A stretch of DNA of 64,000 nt from Alistipes sp. UBA934 (GCA_002293535.1 DBDK01000008.1:374676-438675); one strand, 5' to 3'; shown: positions 24,449 through 33,613, counted from the stretch's first letter. The notes: generated by a model not told the origin, from the letters alone. Program-made: numbers and translations.

Positions 24449-27006
24449 AATCTGTAGCTTATGGTCAAGTTCCACGTCATCGGATAGGCCCACATATATT
24501 TCGTCGGAAAGGGAACCATCGTGCGTTCGAGTCCGCTGCCAAGGCGACGGATACGCATTTGCTCATATCCGGAATATATAATATTGGAGGACAGGATGTT
24601 ACGTACTGCTCCGGCAATCCGCAAATAACCCCGGCCTAAGGCCCACCCTTTGGAAATGGATGCGCCCAGAGTAAGTGCATCAGGCAGCTGCTCCTGACTC
24701 ACGAAAGCGGTCATAATTTCGGGCGAGGGGCTGATACCTGCGATGCGTGACGAGTGATAAAGGGGGTTGATTTCGACGTGACGACTTGCCATCCATTCGC
24801 CGTAAAGTCCTATGCGCCAGTATCTCCGATCGGAATATTCGAGTTCGGCGCCTGCAACCATTTGAGGCAATCCAGTGCGAAGTCCACTGAGATAACAAAC
24901 AATGTTGTCTGAGATCACGCGCCCCGTGGCGTCCTCGAAAATCGTAGCTACAGGTTCGGAATTGTAGCGAAAATCACCTACAGATCCACCTACAGAAAGG
25001 GTCAGAGGCCGTGCAAGGCGCACCTCGGCCCCAAGTTCGACCCCCATTGCGAGGCGATCGACCCCGCGAACCACCATATCGGCGAACGTTCCGGCAAGGT
25101 CATCATAGTAGCGACGAACCTGTGTTTCAGACGTTTGCGCGTTCACAAAGCCCGCCGTACGGAGAGTCAGAACCTCGCCGATGAAAGCCCACGAAAATTC
25201 GGCACCATAAAGTCCCGATGGCGTCAAGTCACTAATCATCAGAGAGTTTTGTTCTGGTGAGAGAAACATACTGCCAGCAAACGGAGGTTCTGTGGAAGCA
25301 ACCGCCGAAAGCGACAATGAGTGGTGTGGCGCGGGATTCCAATAGGCTGACAATGAGGCTGAAAAGGTCGTGAATGCGGCAACTGCAGAGCGACCGAATG
25401 AAGCACCGAGCGTCCTGTCGCCAGAAGCCTTAGCACCCCAAATAGACCCACCACCAGCATCGCCGGGAAACAGCTCCTTTTCGTAAAATCCCTCGCGTTG
25501 TAGGCGGGAATGGGTCAGCGAAGCGGAAGTTGTGAGTCCGTAATTATCTCTATTCCAGTGTAATACAGCAAAAGCCGAGGATTGCAGGCGGGTAAACGAA
25601 TAGTCGTACCCAAATCGCTGGCCCTGAAGTACTCGGCGGTCGGGATGGCGAAGATCATTTTTGTTAGGTGGTTCAGCGTGATATTCGCCATCGGTCTGAT
25701 CATCAACGTATTGATCGACATTTGCAACCCAAGTGGCGCCCAACAAATCGCGTGCAATCTTAAAAAATCGTGAGTTCTCATAGCGAGCGCGAGCGCCATA
25801 GGAGAATTCGAGCCCCGTCTCAATCTGGCGGGTAACAACGAGCCGCAAGTTGGCATCGTCAGTCTGTTCCATCTGATCTTCAATAAGATATGTCGCCAGC
25901 CCATCCCCTGACAATGTATTGTTATAATAGAACGAATACCAATCGACCTGCGTCACGGCCGCGTCACCGACACGCCAGGCATCGGCAAGCTCGTCGGCAA
26001 CCTGTCCATCAGGAAAAAAAGACGGCATCGAGCGATAATAATCCGGCAACGGCGAATGAGTGTCGAACCACGCAAGACGACTACGGCCACTCAAAGCGTG
26101 GCGATAAGCAGCTGTTATCGAGAACGTTCTATCGGCACCAACAGGAGTTTCGAACTGCACGGCGCCGAAAATCTGCCTGATACTATTAATGCGAGAATTA
26201 CGAATCCGGCCCTCTTGAAAGCCCCAAACGGGGTTGTAAAACTTGTCGCCGATGAGCGAAAAGGCCTCTTCGGTGGCAGCGGTTCGGGCGCCACGCTCGG
26301 AAAAATTAGCAGCTGCGAAAAGGGTGAGGCGCGGAACCGATTGCCGGGCATCGGAGCGTGGACGCCACTCCTTGGAAAGCGATGTTACTGCACCTAATGC
26401 GTTTGTAAACACGCCGTTAATATGATTATCAGAACCGCCTTCTCCAGTTACTGCAAGCGTATGGGACCAACCGCGAGAAGAGGAGCCGGGACCTCCTGCA
26501 GAGGCGACGTGACTATGGCGAATGTCACCTCCACCACGCGAATAGCGGTCGCCAGCGCGCAAAAGGAGGTAAAATTCGCTGGCGGCGGGCGTCAGAGAGT
26601 AGTTTTCGAGACCGCCAAGAACCGCCGGCAAGCCCAAACCACTGCCCGCAACCATCGCAGGTACTCTTTCGATGGCTAAACCGCCGCGACGAACGAGCGT
26701 TATTAGCGAATAATCGGTATAGCCGGTGAGGTTGTCGGTGAGGTCGATGCCGCCGAGCGAAACCTTGAAATGGCGGTTATCAAGACCGCGTTCACGGTAA
26801 CGGACGGAGTTGAATCGGTAGCGCGCGAACTCTTCGAACGGGCCCTGAATGCTCCACGCGGGAGTTTGGAAAACACTCTCGTCCAACTGAGGGGCAAATT
26901 CGGGTTCCGGGGCGAACTCGGTGTCGAAGGTCTGCGCCGATGCGCGGGTAGCAAAAAACGTCACGATCACAATAAAAACGACAATGATCGTGCACGATTT
27001 GAACAT
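24445..27006 (-). CDS. TonB-dependent receptor-like outer membrane protein
   Basis: 853 residues. A signal peptide (MFKSCTIIVVFIVIVTFFATRASA) is followed by a degenerate plug region (about 60-140: SVRYRERGLDN, IDLTDNLTGYTDYS) and a long beta-barrel with many alternating aromatic strands. It ends in YPMTWNLTISYRL with a terminal aromatic-hydrophobic pattern. No carboxypeptidase-like N-terminal domain or clear TonB box is seen. It heads a three-gene operon with two DUF5689 lipoproteins. A GACCTTTG element at 27034-27041 is its likely -7 region. Substrate unknown. Confidence 0.85.
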   Translation of the reverse strand: MFKSCTIIVVFIVIVTFFATRASAQTFDTEFAPEPEFAPQLDESVFQTPAWSIQGPFEEFARYRFNSVRYRERGLDNRHFKVSLGGIDLTDNLTGYTDYSLITLVRRGGLAIERVPAMVAGSGLGLPAVLGGLENYSLTPAASEFYLLLRAGDRYSRGGGDIRHSHVASAGGPGSSSRGWSHTLAVTGEGGSDNHINGVFTNALGAVTSLSKEWRPRSDARQSVPRLTLFAAANFSERGARTAATEEAFSLIGDKFYNPVWGFQEGRIRNSRINSIRQIFGAVQFETPVGADRTFSITAAYRHALSGRSRLAWFDTHSPLPDYYRSMPSFFPDGQVADELADAWRVGDAAVTQVDWYSFYYNNTLSGDGLATYLIEDQMEQTDDANLRLVVTRQIETGLEFSYGARARYENSRFFKIARDLLGATWVANVDQYVDDQTDGEYHAEPPNKNDLRHPDRRVLQGQRFGYDYSFTRLQSSAFAVLHWNRDNYGLTTSASLTHSRLQREGFYEKELFPGDAGGGSIWGAKASGDRTLGASFGRSAVAAFTTFSASLSAYWNPAPHHSLSLSAVASTEPPFAGSMFLSPEQNSLMISDLTPSGLYGAEFSWAFIGEVLTLRTAGFVNAQTSETQVRRYYDDLAGTFADMVVRGVDRLAMGVELGAEVRLARPLTLSVGGSVGDFRYNSEPVATIFEDATGRVISDNIVCYLSGLRTGLPQMVAGAELEYSDRRYWRIGLYGEWMASRHVEINPLYHSSRIAGISPSPEIMTAFVSQEQLPDALTLGASISKGWALGRGYLRIAGAVRNILSSNIIYSGYEQMRIRRLGSGLERTMVPFPTKYMWAYPMTWNLTISYRL

Positions 27007-27033
27007 TTTTTGAGCTTTTTTTGTTGGGTCGCT

Positions 27034-27113
27034 GCAAAGGTCGGGAAAATCAGAGCCGGCTGGCGCGGGAAGTGTCCTACAATCAAGGCGAAATAAATAC
27101 CTGACCTTTGTCG
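27034..27113. promoter_or_regulatory. Divergent region between receptor operon and XRE gene
   Basis: Both directions carry GACCTTTG (leftward 27034-27041; rightward ending about 27110), a weaker form of TAnnTTTG that the other promoters here do not use. This shared deviation in the gap between a regulator and an operon could mark co-regulation. Confidence 0.4.
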
Positions 27114-27129
27114 TATTAATACCACGGCA

Positions 27130-27348
27130 ATGGCTTATAACGATGAGTGGAAATACGTCAGAAAAAGGATTCGGGAACTGAGAATTGCTCGCGGTATGTC
27201 TATTCAGGCGCTTGCCGACTATGCCAATATCGACCGATCGAACCTAAGCAACATCGAGAATGGTAAAGTTGTCAATATGTGGTTCACTACCCTATATAAG
27301 ATCGCCGAAGCTCTGGAAGTGCCGCCCGGAGAGTTGGTTCGTAGGTAG
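27130..27348 (+). CDS. Small XRE-family transcriptional regulator
   Basis: 72 residues, essentially a single Cro/C1 helix-turn-helix: MSIQALADYANIDRSNLSNIENG with the following LYKIAEALEVPPGELV. There is no additional sensor domain. It is divergent from the TonB receptor operon and convergent with the DUF4435 gene. It could regulate either neighbour or itself; no operator repeat is obvious. Confidence 0.88.
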   Translation: MAYNDEWKYVRKRIRELRIARGMSIQALADYANIDRSNLSNIENGKVVNMWFTTLYKIAEALEVPPGELVRR

Positions 27349-27365
27349 GCGATCGTTTCTCGATC

Positions 27366-28292
27366 TTAACGAAGCCCCTCTTTCTCAAGCATTTCGCGAA
27401 TATCTTTGTGGAGGCGCTTGTAGAGAAAACACGATTTGTAATCCTCGTTGTAAATAAGCGTATCGCGAACATTCAGCAGCGCGTTGCGGTAATTGCTGAG
27501 CTCGTTACCAAGAGCGACACCGCGTTGGGCAGAGCGGTTGATATTGTCGCTTGCACGTTGCTTAAGTTGATCACACACAGCGTTTAACATAGGCATCACG
27601 ACGTTATCCAACAGCGTATGGCCGTGCATAAAAAGATAGGTGTTTTCGGGTTTCAAACCAAGTTCGGGGAGGCTTTTTTTGAACTCTTCCACCCCGTCGA
27701 TGTGCCGAGGATGGTGCTGGGCAAGTGAATGAAGGCGCTTCTCCACAATACCCCGAAGCCAACGGATCGTTCCCGCGCCATTGTTGTCAATCTCCAGATA
27801 GTGGAGACGGACGGTGTTTTTGAAGTCTATGAGTTTGAAAATATGCTCGTCACCCAACATCGCCGAGTAGGCATACCACACGAAAACCGGAAAAATTACA
27901 CGCGAATAGTCTGCCAGGAACTTCTCGAAATTGAAAATGTGGGCGTCGTTTTTGGTAGCCTTAGTGCACACGGTGTGCAGGGCGGGAGCGTAACAGAGGT
28001 AATTTTCGGTGGCGTAAGTGTAGGTATGGAAAAGATACGCAGCACCCAAAACACGCTTACTCTGAGCAGTTCGGCCATTGAAAAGATAGTCGAAATCGCT
28101 ATCCACACAAAGCAGTCGGAAGGGAGAACTCGAAGGCAGCATTTCCATTACAACCCGCTTACCCTTGGCAAGATCGGGCCGAGGAGGTACGGCGATCTCG
28201 AATGTGACGCGATCGGACTCGAAATCGTCGAAAATGTCGCGCCAAAACGCCACATCGTCGTAACCCTCGACAAAAACTTCGACCTTCCTCAT
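27366..28292 (-). CDS. DUF4435 protein (Toprim-like)
   Basis: 308 residues. The N-terminus FVEGYDDVAFW (Glu9) and LLCVDSDFDYL (Asp64, 66, 68) form the Glu and Asp-x-Asp pattern of Toprim-type metal sites expected of DUF4435. The same family includes AriB, the nuclease of the PARIS phage-defence system. Here no AriA-like ATPase is adjacent. Instead the gene lies 3 bases after kdsC in an operon of core-type genes, so a housekeeping role, perhaps on RNA or DNA, is possible. Function not established. Confidence 0.8.
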   Translation of the reverse strand: MRKVEVFVEGYDDVAFWRDIFDDFESDRVTFEIAVPPRPDLAKGKRVVMEMLPSSSPFRLLCVDSDFDYLFNGRTAQSKRVLGAAYLFHTYTYATENYLCYAPALHTVCTKATKNDAHIFNFEKFLADYSRVIFPVFVWYAYSAMLGDEHIFKLIDFKNTVRLHYLEIDNNGAGTIRWLRGIVEKRLHSLAQHHPRHIDGVEEFKKSLPELGLKPENTYLFMHGHTLLDNVVMPMLNAVCDQLKQRASDNINRSAQRGVALGNELSNYRNALLNVRDTLIYNEDYKSCFLYKRLHKDIREMLEKEGLR

Positions 28293-28295
28293 AGC

Positions 28296-28829
28296 TTAGG
28301 CGGAAACGGCGTGCATACCGATGGTGTGTTTGAGCCAGTTGCCCTGAGCGCGGAGAACCTGCTCGATGATGTCACGGACACAACCTCTCCCACCCTCATA
28401 TTGAGACACATAAACTGAAATATCCACAACCTCGTGGCAGGCATCAGCGGGGCAGACGGGCAACCCGACCATCTTCATCACGCCGAGATCTGGAATGTCG
28501 TCGCCCATAAAAATAACGTTTTCAAGGTTCAGTCCGTCCCGCTCGGCGATCTGACGCAGCACGGCACACTTGTCGGCCACGTTGTGGTAAACCTCCTTGA
28601 TCTTGAGTTTCTCAAAGCGCTTAAGTAAAAGTTCGCCCCGGCCACCAGTGATCACGTAAATTTTGTATCCCTCACTAATGGCGTAGCTAAGTGCATAACC
28701 ATCTCTGGCATAGTATGTTCGCAGGAAGTCGTCGCCGGGGATCATCGTGATGCCTCCTTCAGTGAATACCCCATCGACGTCGAACACAAACGCCTCGACG
28801 CGTTTCAATTTTTCTTTGAAATTTTCCAT
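28296..28829 (-). CDS. kdsC: 3-deoxy-D-manno-octulosonate 8-phosphate phosphatase (KdsC-type HAD)
   Basis: 177 residues with HAD motifs: FVFDVDGVFTEG (motif I, Asp17 and Asp19), a Thr/Gly block VITGGRGELL (motif II), a Lys in ADKCAVL (motif III) and GDDIPDLGVMKMVG (motif IV). No cap domain is present, as in KdsC tetramers. It dephosphorylates Kdo-8-P for lipopolysaccharide inner core. The start overlaps the 3' end of the YihY-DUF2520 gene by 25 bases. Confidence 0.9.
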   Translation of the reverse strand: MENFKEKLKRVEAFVFDVDGVFTEGGITMIPGDDFLRTYYARDGYALSYAISEGYKIYVITGGRGELLLKRFEKLKIKEVYHNVADKCAVLRQIAERDGLNLENVIFMGDDIPDLGVMKMVGLPVCPADACHEVVDISVYVSQYEGGRGCVRDIIEQVLRAQGNWLKHTIGMHAVSA

Positions 28830-30487
28830 ATAAGTTCACTCACATATTCGTAAAGGGGGACAAATTCGGGATGGTCGGCGGCCAGCATTGCGAGGTGTTT
28901 GCGCTGGATCGACACATCGCCACGCTGAGCCGCGCCACTTTGCGCATCGCGCGGAGAGGGCATAGAAAGCGCCTTGGAGTAAGTCTCAGCTACAATTGGG
29001 CGCAGAGCATCGAACGTCTCTCCCGCATCGGCAGCAACGATCTCACCCAGCGAAAGCATAGCGTTCGAGAAATTATTTGCAAAGGCGCCGGCAAGATGGA
29101 TGTGAGCGCGACGTTCGGATGACATTTCTGTAACCTTGTCCGAAAGCGCATCGGCTACCTCACGTACAACCTCCAACGCACGTGGCGTGGCGCCCTCGAT
29201 AAAAAACGGAGTGTCGTGGAAATTCTCGATACGGTGACCCCAAGTAAAGGTCTGAAGGGGATAGAGCACTGCGCGGTCGGCGATCCTGTGCGAAATATCG
29301 TCGAGCGGAACACAGCCGGCAGTATGCGCAACAACGCTACCGGGCGCAAATGGCAACTGTGTGGAAACCTTGGCCACGGCGACATCGCTCACGGCAAGAA
29401 TATAAAGATCGGCTGCGGGGAGTTGTTCTGGCGAATTGTGCTTGCGAGCCCAAACTCCGGCTAACCTTATGCCCTGAGCAGCAGCTATCTCACGCTCCAA
29501 CCCTTCGGCGACATTACCGTCACCCACAACGACTACCTTAAGAGTTTCGCCGCCACGGCCGAACAAATGCTTCCGAACAGGGCGAGGCAAAGCGGCCTGA
29601 CGACGCTCGAACTCGCCAACGTTTTGCATAGCGAAAGACAACTCGCCCCCGAAAAGCAGGATCTGCCAACTAATCTGCAACCACAACAGGAACAGCGGGA
29701 TGGCGGCAAACGTACCGTAGATCGCGTTATATTGGCTCAGATTGCCCTGAATAAACACATAAATAACCTGAAAAAGCGAAAATCCGATACCGGCAACTAT
29801 CCCTGCCTTGAGTGCGTTCTTATATTTGACCTCAGTGTTGGGCAGTACAAAATAGATGAGCGAGAACATCAAAATGACGATCGCAACGGTGAGAGCACCG
29901 AACAAAATCTCGGCCCCGATGCTCCCTGTGAAGAGCTCCACCCTCCGCCGCATAGCCAGATAGACACTATTTGCGATCAGCAGCAGGATCGGAACAAGGA
30001 TCATAAGCGCCATATATGCCGAGAAGCGACGAGCGAATGAGCGGGAACGCTTGACCTCCCAAATGTTGTTGAACGCCCCTTCGACATTGCCGAATACCTG
30101 AATCACAGCCCAAATCAACACGAAGAACGCACCTACGGCCATAATCCCCCCCCGCGTACGCCCAAGAAGATTGTTGATGAACGTTACTATCTGATCGACC
30201 ATTTCCGGATACTTCGGCATAAGGTCGTATAGATAACCGTTGAACGATTCCTCCATTCCGAAACCCTTGAATACCACGAATATAAGAGCGAGAATGGGTA
30301 CCAGCGACATCACGGTAAAAAACGATAGTGCCGCCGAACGGATAGCTGTGTCGTGACGCCCGAACCCTTTGGCAGTGAGGATGATCACACGTAGTTGCCG
30401 CACGGCCCACCAACTCTTGCCCGAAATCCTCGTTGGATCCGTGAGCCACACCCCGTGGGTGAAAAAGTCGATTATCTTTTTTATCAT
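28805..30487 (-). CDS. YihY/BrkB membrane protein fused to a Rossmann-DUF2520 domain
   Basis: 560 residues from the ATG at 30487; longer in-frame sequence runs through the promoter into manA and is rejected. Residues about 25-295 are a YihY/BrkB integral membrane domain (six hydrophobic segments; RSAALSFFTVMSLVPI; AIYGTFAAIPLFLLWLQISW). From about 313 a nucleotide-binding Rossmann domain begins (LKVVVVGDGNVAEGLE), then a DUF2520 domain (HLAGAFANNFSNAML). DUF2520 proteins are usually separate, soluble, ProC-like proteins next to kdsC; here the two are in one frame. A TATCTTTG box (30493-30500) ends 5 bases upstream. Confidence 0.85.
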   Translation of the reverse strand: MIKKIIDFFTHGVWLTDPTRISGKSWWAVRQLRVIILTAKGFGRHDTAIRSAALSFFTVMSLVPILALIFVVFKGFGMEESFNGYLYDLMPKYPEMVDQIVTFINNLLGRTRGGIMAVGAFFVLIWAVIQVFGNVEGAFNNIWEVKRSRSFARRFSAYMALMILVPILLLIANSVYLAMRRRVELFTGSIGAEILFGALTVAIVILMFSLIYFVLPNTEVKYKNALKAGIVAGIGFSLFQVIYVFIQGNLSQYNAIYGTFAAIPLFLLWLQISWQILLFGGELSFAMQNVGEFERRQAALPRPVRKHLFGRGGETLKVVVVGDGNVAEGLEREIAAAQGIRLAGVWARKHNSPEQLPAADLYILAVSDVAVAKVSTQLPFAPGSVVAHTAGCVPLDDISHRIADRAVLYPLQTFTWGHRIENFHDTPFFIEGATPRALEVVREVADALSDKVTEMSSERRAHIHLAGAFANNFSNAMLSLGEIVAADAGETFDALRPIVAETYSKALSMPSPRDAQSGAAQRGDVSIQRKHLAMLAADHPEFVPLYEYVSELIWKISKKN

Positions 30488-30492
30488 CACCA

Positions 30493-30520
30493 CAAAGATA
30501 GTACAATTTTCGTACCTTTG
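30493..30520. promoter_or_regulatory. Back-to-back promoters of the YihY fusion and manA
   Basis: TATCTTTG leftward at 30493-30500 and TACCTTTG rightward at 30513-30520, 12 bases apart. They end 5 and 6 bases from the respective ATGs, the same arrangement as at trpS and parA. Confidence 0.7.
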
Positions 30521-30526
30521 CGTACT

Positions 30527-31435
30527 ATGCTTTATCCTTTGCAATTCAAGCCTCGCGAAAAAAAGCGCCTGTGGGGCAGCGAAAGTTGGGTGGTGTCGGG
30601 TTTGACAGGCGACGTTTCGCTTATCACCGGTGGTTTTATGAAAGGCAGCACGCTTAACGAAGCCGTGGAGGTCTATATGGGCGAGTTGGTGGGCGACGAT
30701 ATATACCTGAAATTCGGAGAGGAGTTTCCGCTGTTGGTCAAGTACATAACCGCTCACGAGAAGCTCTCGGTCCAGGTACATCCGGGCAACTCTCTTGCCG
30801 CCTCGCGTCATAACGCCTGGGGAAAAACCGAACTTTGGTATATCCTGTCGGCTGAAGCGGGAGCGGAACTGATGATAGGTTTCAAGAGCGGTGTAACGCG
30901 AGACATCTATTTAGAGGCGTTGGCGAGAGGAGAGGTGGAGACGCTACTCAACCACATTCCGGTGAAAGCGGGTGACGTTTTTTTTATACCTGCGGGTACC
31001 GTACACGCAATCGGAGGAGGGATCACGCTCGCCGAGATTCAACAAACCAGCGACATAAACTACCGAATTTTCGACTGGAATCGCTACGACGATAAGGGCC
31101 GCCCACGCGAACTGCATACCCAGCTGGCCTTGGATGCCATCGACTTCGCCGCACCGGTACGCAACGTAACCCAAAATCCACCGACAGGCGAAGCAGCATT
31201 GCTTATCGAGGCAGATGAATTCACAACGAATCTTGTGGATGTGGCGGGTCAAACAGACCGTGAATTGTCGAGCCGCGATTCGTTTACGATATATATTTGC
31301 ACGGCAGGAGAGCTCGTTGCAAGGACTGCGGGAGGAACACTTACGCTGCGCGCGGACAATGTGTGTCTTATTCCGGCCGACCAAAATCAAATCACGTTCG
31401 AAGGCAATGGACGCCTTTTAGAAACATACATATAG
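30527..31435 (+). CDS. manA: Mannose-6-phosphate isomerase, type I
   Basis: Interconverts mannose-6-P and fructose-6-P. 302 residues from the ATG at 30527. Zinc and active-site blocks are visible: LSVQVHPGN (Gln and His), GKTELWYIL (Glu), and IPAGTVHAIGGG (His), with TSDINYRIFDWNR. It is the short bacterial form. The start is supported by the TACCTTTG box 6 bases upstream; longer in-frame sequence is the shadow of the divergent gene. The aminotransferase gene follows after 4 bases. Confidence 0.93.
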   Translation: MLYPLQFKPREKKRLWGSESWVVSGLTGDVSLITGGFMKGSTLNEAVEVYMGELVGDDIYLKFGEEFPLLVKYITAHEKLSVQVHPGNSLAASRHNAWGKTELWYILSAEAGAELMIGFKSGVTRDIYLEALARGEVETLLNHIPVKAGDVFFIPAGTVHAIGGGITLAEIQQTSDINYRIFDWNRYDDKGRPRELHTQLALDAIDFAAPVRNVTQNPPTGEAALLIEADEFTTNLVDVAGQTDRELSSRDSFTIYICTAGELVARTAGGTLTLRADNVCLIPADQNQITFEGNGRLLETYI

Positions 31436-31439
31436 AACT

Positions 31440-32630
31440 ATGCCTGAAATCTCAAAACGTGGCCTTGAGCTGCCCGCATCGCCAATACGAAAACTATCGC
31501 CTCTGGCCGACGCTGCCAAAGCGCGAGGAGTTAAGGTCTATCATCTCAACATCGGCCAACCGGATATTCATACCCCGGCAGAAGGCCTCGCGGCGTTGAA
31601 AAATATCGACCGCCGGATACTCGAATATACCCCCAGTGACGGATTGAAAGAGGTGCGCGAGAAGTTTGCGGGATATTACAAGCGCGGCGGGATGGATGTC
31701 ACTCCGGACGAGATAGTCGTCACCACCGGAGGCTCGGAAGCTATTCTATTTGCATTCCTGGCTTGCCTCGATCCGGACGACGAGGTGATGATGCCTGAAC
31801 CTGGCTACGCAAATTATATCTCCTTCGCACAACAGGCGGGGGCCAAGGTTGTACCTATTCCGACCAGCATAGAGAACGGATTTGCCCTTCCACGCATTGC
31901 TGAGTTCGAGAAATATATCACCCCCCGAACGCGCGCCTTGATGCTGTGCAACCCCAACAATCCGACGGGCTATTTATACAGTCGCCAAGAGCTTGTGCAA
32001 ATCGGCGAAATGGTGCGCAGGCACGATCTGTTCCTTATCTCAGACGAAGTTTACAGGGAATTTTGTTATTCGCCGGAGCCATACACCTCGGCATTGGAGC
32101 TGACTGGCTGCGAGCAGAACGTGGTGATGGTCGATTCGGTGTCGAAGCGTTATTCGGAATGCGGAATAAGAATCGGAATGCTGGTAACCCGAAACAAGGA
32201 GGTGCATTCGGCAGTTATGAAGATCGCTCAAGCCAGATTGTGTCCACCTCTCGTAGGCCAATTGGTTGCAGCCGCCTCTACCGATGCGCCGGAAAGTTAT
32301 ATGAAAGCTATTTACGACGAATATATAGCCCGACGCGACTTCCTCATCGAGGGGCTTAACAAAATTCCGGGCGTTTATTCCCCCACCCCACAGGGAGCTT
32401 TCTACACTATGGCGCGCCTGCCGGTGGACGATGCGGACAAGTTCTGCGCCTGGCTGCTGACCGACTTCCAACACAAAGGCGCCACCGTGATGATGGCGCC
32501 CGGTTCGGGTTTCTATGCCGACCCCGACAGGGGCCGCAATGAGGTGCGTATAGCTTATGTTTTAAACCGCCAAGACATTGCCGCAGCCCTCGACATATTG
32601 AGCCACGCCATAGAGAACTATCGGCCGTAA
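31440..32630 (+). CDS. Class I/II aminotransferase (aspartate aminotransferase-like)
   Basis: PLP enzyme of 396 residues. Landmarks are YTPSDGLKEVREKFA, TTGGSEAILFA, the Asn-Pro-x-Asn-Pro-Thr-Gly block (CNPNNPTGYLYS), SDEVYREF (PLP-binding Asp and Tyr) and the Schiff-base Lys in DSVSKRYSECGIRIG. The YSECGIR variant and lack of the usual FSMTGWR make the exact substrate uncertain; aspartate, or an aromatic amino acid, is possible. It ends in a 13-base overlap with the convergent lipoprotein gene. Confidence 0.88.
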   Translation: MPEISKRGLELPASPIRKLSPLADAAKARGVKVYHLNIGQPDIHTPAEGLAALKNIDRRILEYTPSDGLKEVREKFAGYYKRGGMDVTPDEIVVTTGGSEAILFAFLACLDPDDEVMMPEPGYANYISFAQQAGAKVVPIPTSIENGFALPRIAEFEKYITPRTRALMLCNPNNPTGYLYSRQELVQIGEMVRRHDLFLISDEVYREFCYSPEPYTSALELTGCEQNVVMVDSVSKRYSECGIRIGMLVTRNKEVHSAVMKIAQARLCPPLVGQLVAAASTDAPESYMKAIYDEYIARRDFLIEGLNKIPGVYSPTPQGAFYTMARLPVDDADKFCAWLLTDFQHKGATVMMAPGSGFYADPDRGRNEVRIAYVLNRQDIAAALDILSHAIENYRP

Positions 32631-33487
32631 GTTATAGTGATGGGGATCATCTTGGTGGTCTCGCGGAAGCGGGTCACCACAGGATTTTTCCCTTCGGCAT
32701 CGTAGCGGGTTACATCCCAGGTAGCACTCAAATTGCCATCGATAGCCTCGAAATTATCTCTCTCCTCGATGAGAATCCCGGTTTTGTCGTCGCCGCCCGA
32801 GTAAGTCTTGTAGCTCTCCAGAATTTTGTTGTCGGTGCCGTACATCGTGAATTCAAAGATATCATCTCCAATTTTGGTGGTGATGGTGTCGTAATAGGTT
32901 TTACCTGTATCCAAATATACTTCCGTCACGGTTTTTTCGACAATCGTGTTCGGATCTGCATCCGTAAACTCCTTCATCTTGTAGTTCACGGTCTTTCCCT
33001 CGTACGAATAGTCGTATTGAATTCGGTTCAATCCATCCTTGTGAGAAGTCACACCGGAAACACGACCCGCTCCACTCAAAGTCACCTCCCAGTTCTCCAC
33101 GGGCTCCGTTTCGCTGCCACCCGCTCCTAATTGAAAGACCTCGAATTTACGTTCAAATTCCCAGCCCGCGGTGTAGGTCGAAACACGTTTTTGGTTGATT
33201 GCGCCATTAGAGGTATGAACTGTGCGGTATCTGGTGATTGTCCAGGTGGGGTTGTCGTACTCGTAGCCTGTCTCCTCATAAACGGGAGCTCCGTTAAGAG
33301 TTTCGGTTTCGCCGATCGGCTGGGCCATCTCGTTGTATTCGTAGTTGGTGATCCTGGTCTGAGAGCCGGTTGTCTCTTCAAATCTGGTACGCCTTTGCAC
33401 TTCGGATGCGATCGTGCCACCGCTTTCATACTTGCAGCCCGTCATAGTCAATGCCCCGACTGCCAACAATAAAATTAGATTTTTCAT
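32618..33487 (-). CDS. Hypothetical lipoprotein rich in YD-like beta strands
   Basis: 289 residues. The lipoprotein signal MKNLILLLAVGALTMTGC (Cys18) is followed by an all-beta, Thr/Tyr/Glu-rich protein with recurring units of the type YEYN...GE, YRYDxxGK (ITNYEYNEMAQPIGE, YDYSYEGKTV, VTRYDAEGKNP). I do not recognise a named family. A TATCTTTG box at 33510-33517 lies 22 bases upstream. The 3' end overlaps the aminotransferase gene by 13 bases. Confidence 0.8.
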   Translation of the reverse strand: MKNLILLLAVGALTMTGCKYESGGTIASEVQRRTRFEETTGSQTRITNYEYNEMAQPIGETETLNGAPVYEETGYEYDNPTWTITRYRTVHTSNGAINQKRVSTYTAGWEFERKFEVFQLGAGGSETEPVENWEVTLSGAGRVSGVTSHKDGLNRIQYDYSYEGKTVNYKMKEFTDADPNTIVEKTVTEVYLDTGKTYYDTITTKIGDDIFEFTMYGTDNKILESYKTYSGGDDKTGILIEERDNFEAIDGNLSATWDVTRYDAEGKNPVVTRFRETTKMIPITITYGR

Positions 33488-33509
33488 ATCGCAGTAGTTT
33501 TTAATGGTG

Positions 33510-33594
33510 CAAAGATAATAAAATTTTTTATATAAATTATTTTGCGAAAAATAGATGTATGTATTGCATAGTATTATTTTTTATTTTACCTTTG
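33510..33594. promoter_or_regulatory. AT-rich divergent promoter region, lipoprotein (-) and efflux operon (+)
   Basis: Leftward TATCTTTG at 33510-33517. Rightward TACCTTTG at 33587-33594, with a TTG about 21 bases upstream in TATTGCATAG (-33 region), 19 bases before the ATPase ATG. The 126-base gap between the genes is strongly AT-rich and holds no gene. Confidence 0.6.
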
Positions 33595-33613
33595 CCTCAT
33601 CAATAATGAAGGT

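Noticed and set aside
30488..30811. N-terminal extension of the YihY fusion
   Set aside because: The extra 108 codons cross the divergent promoter and the manA coding start and have no family similarity.
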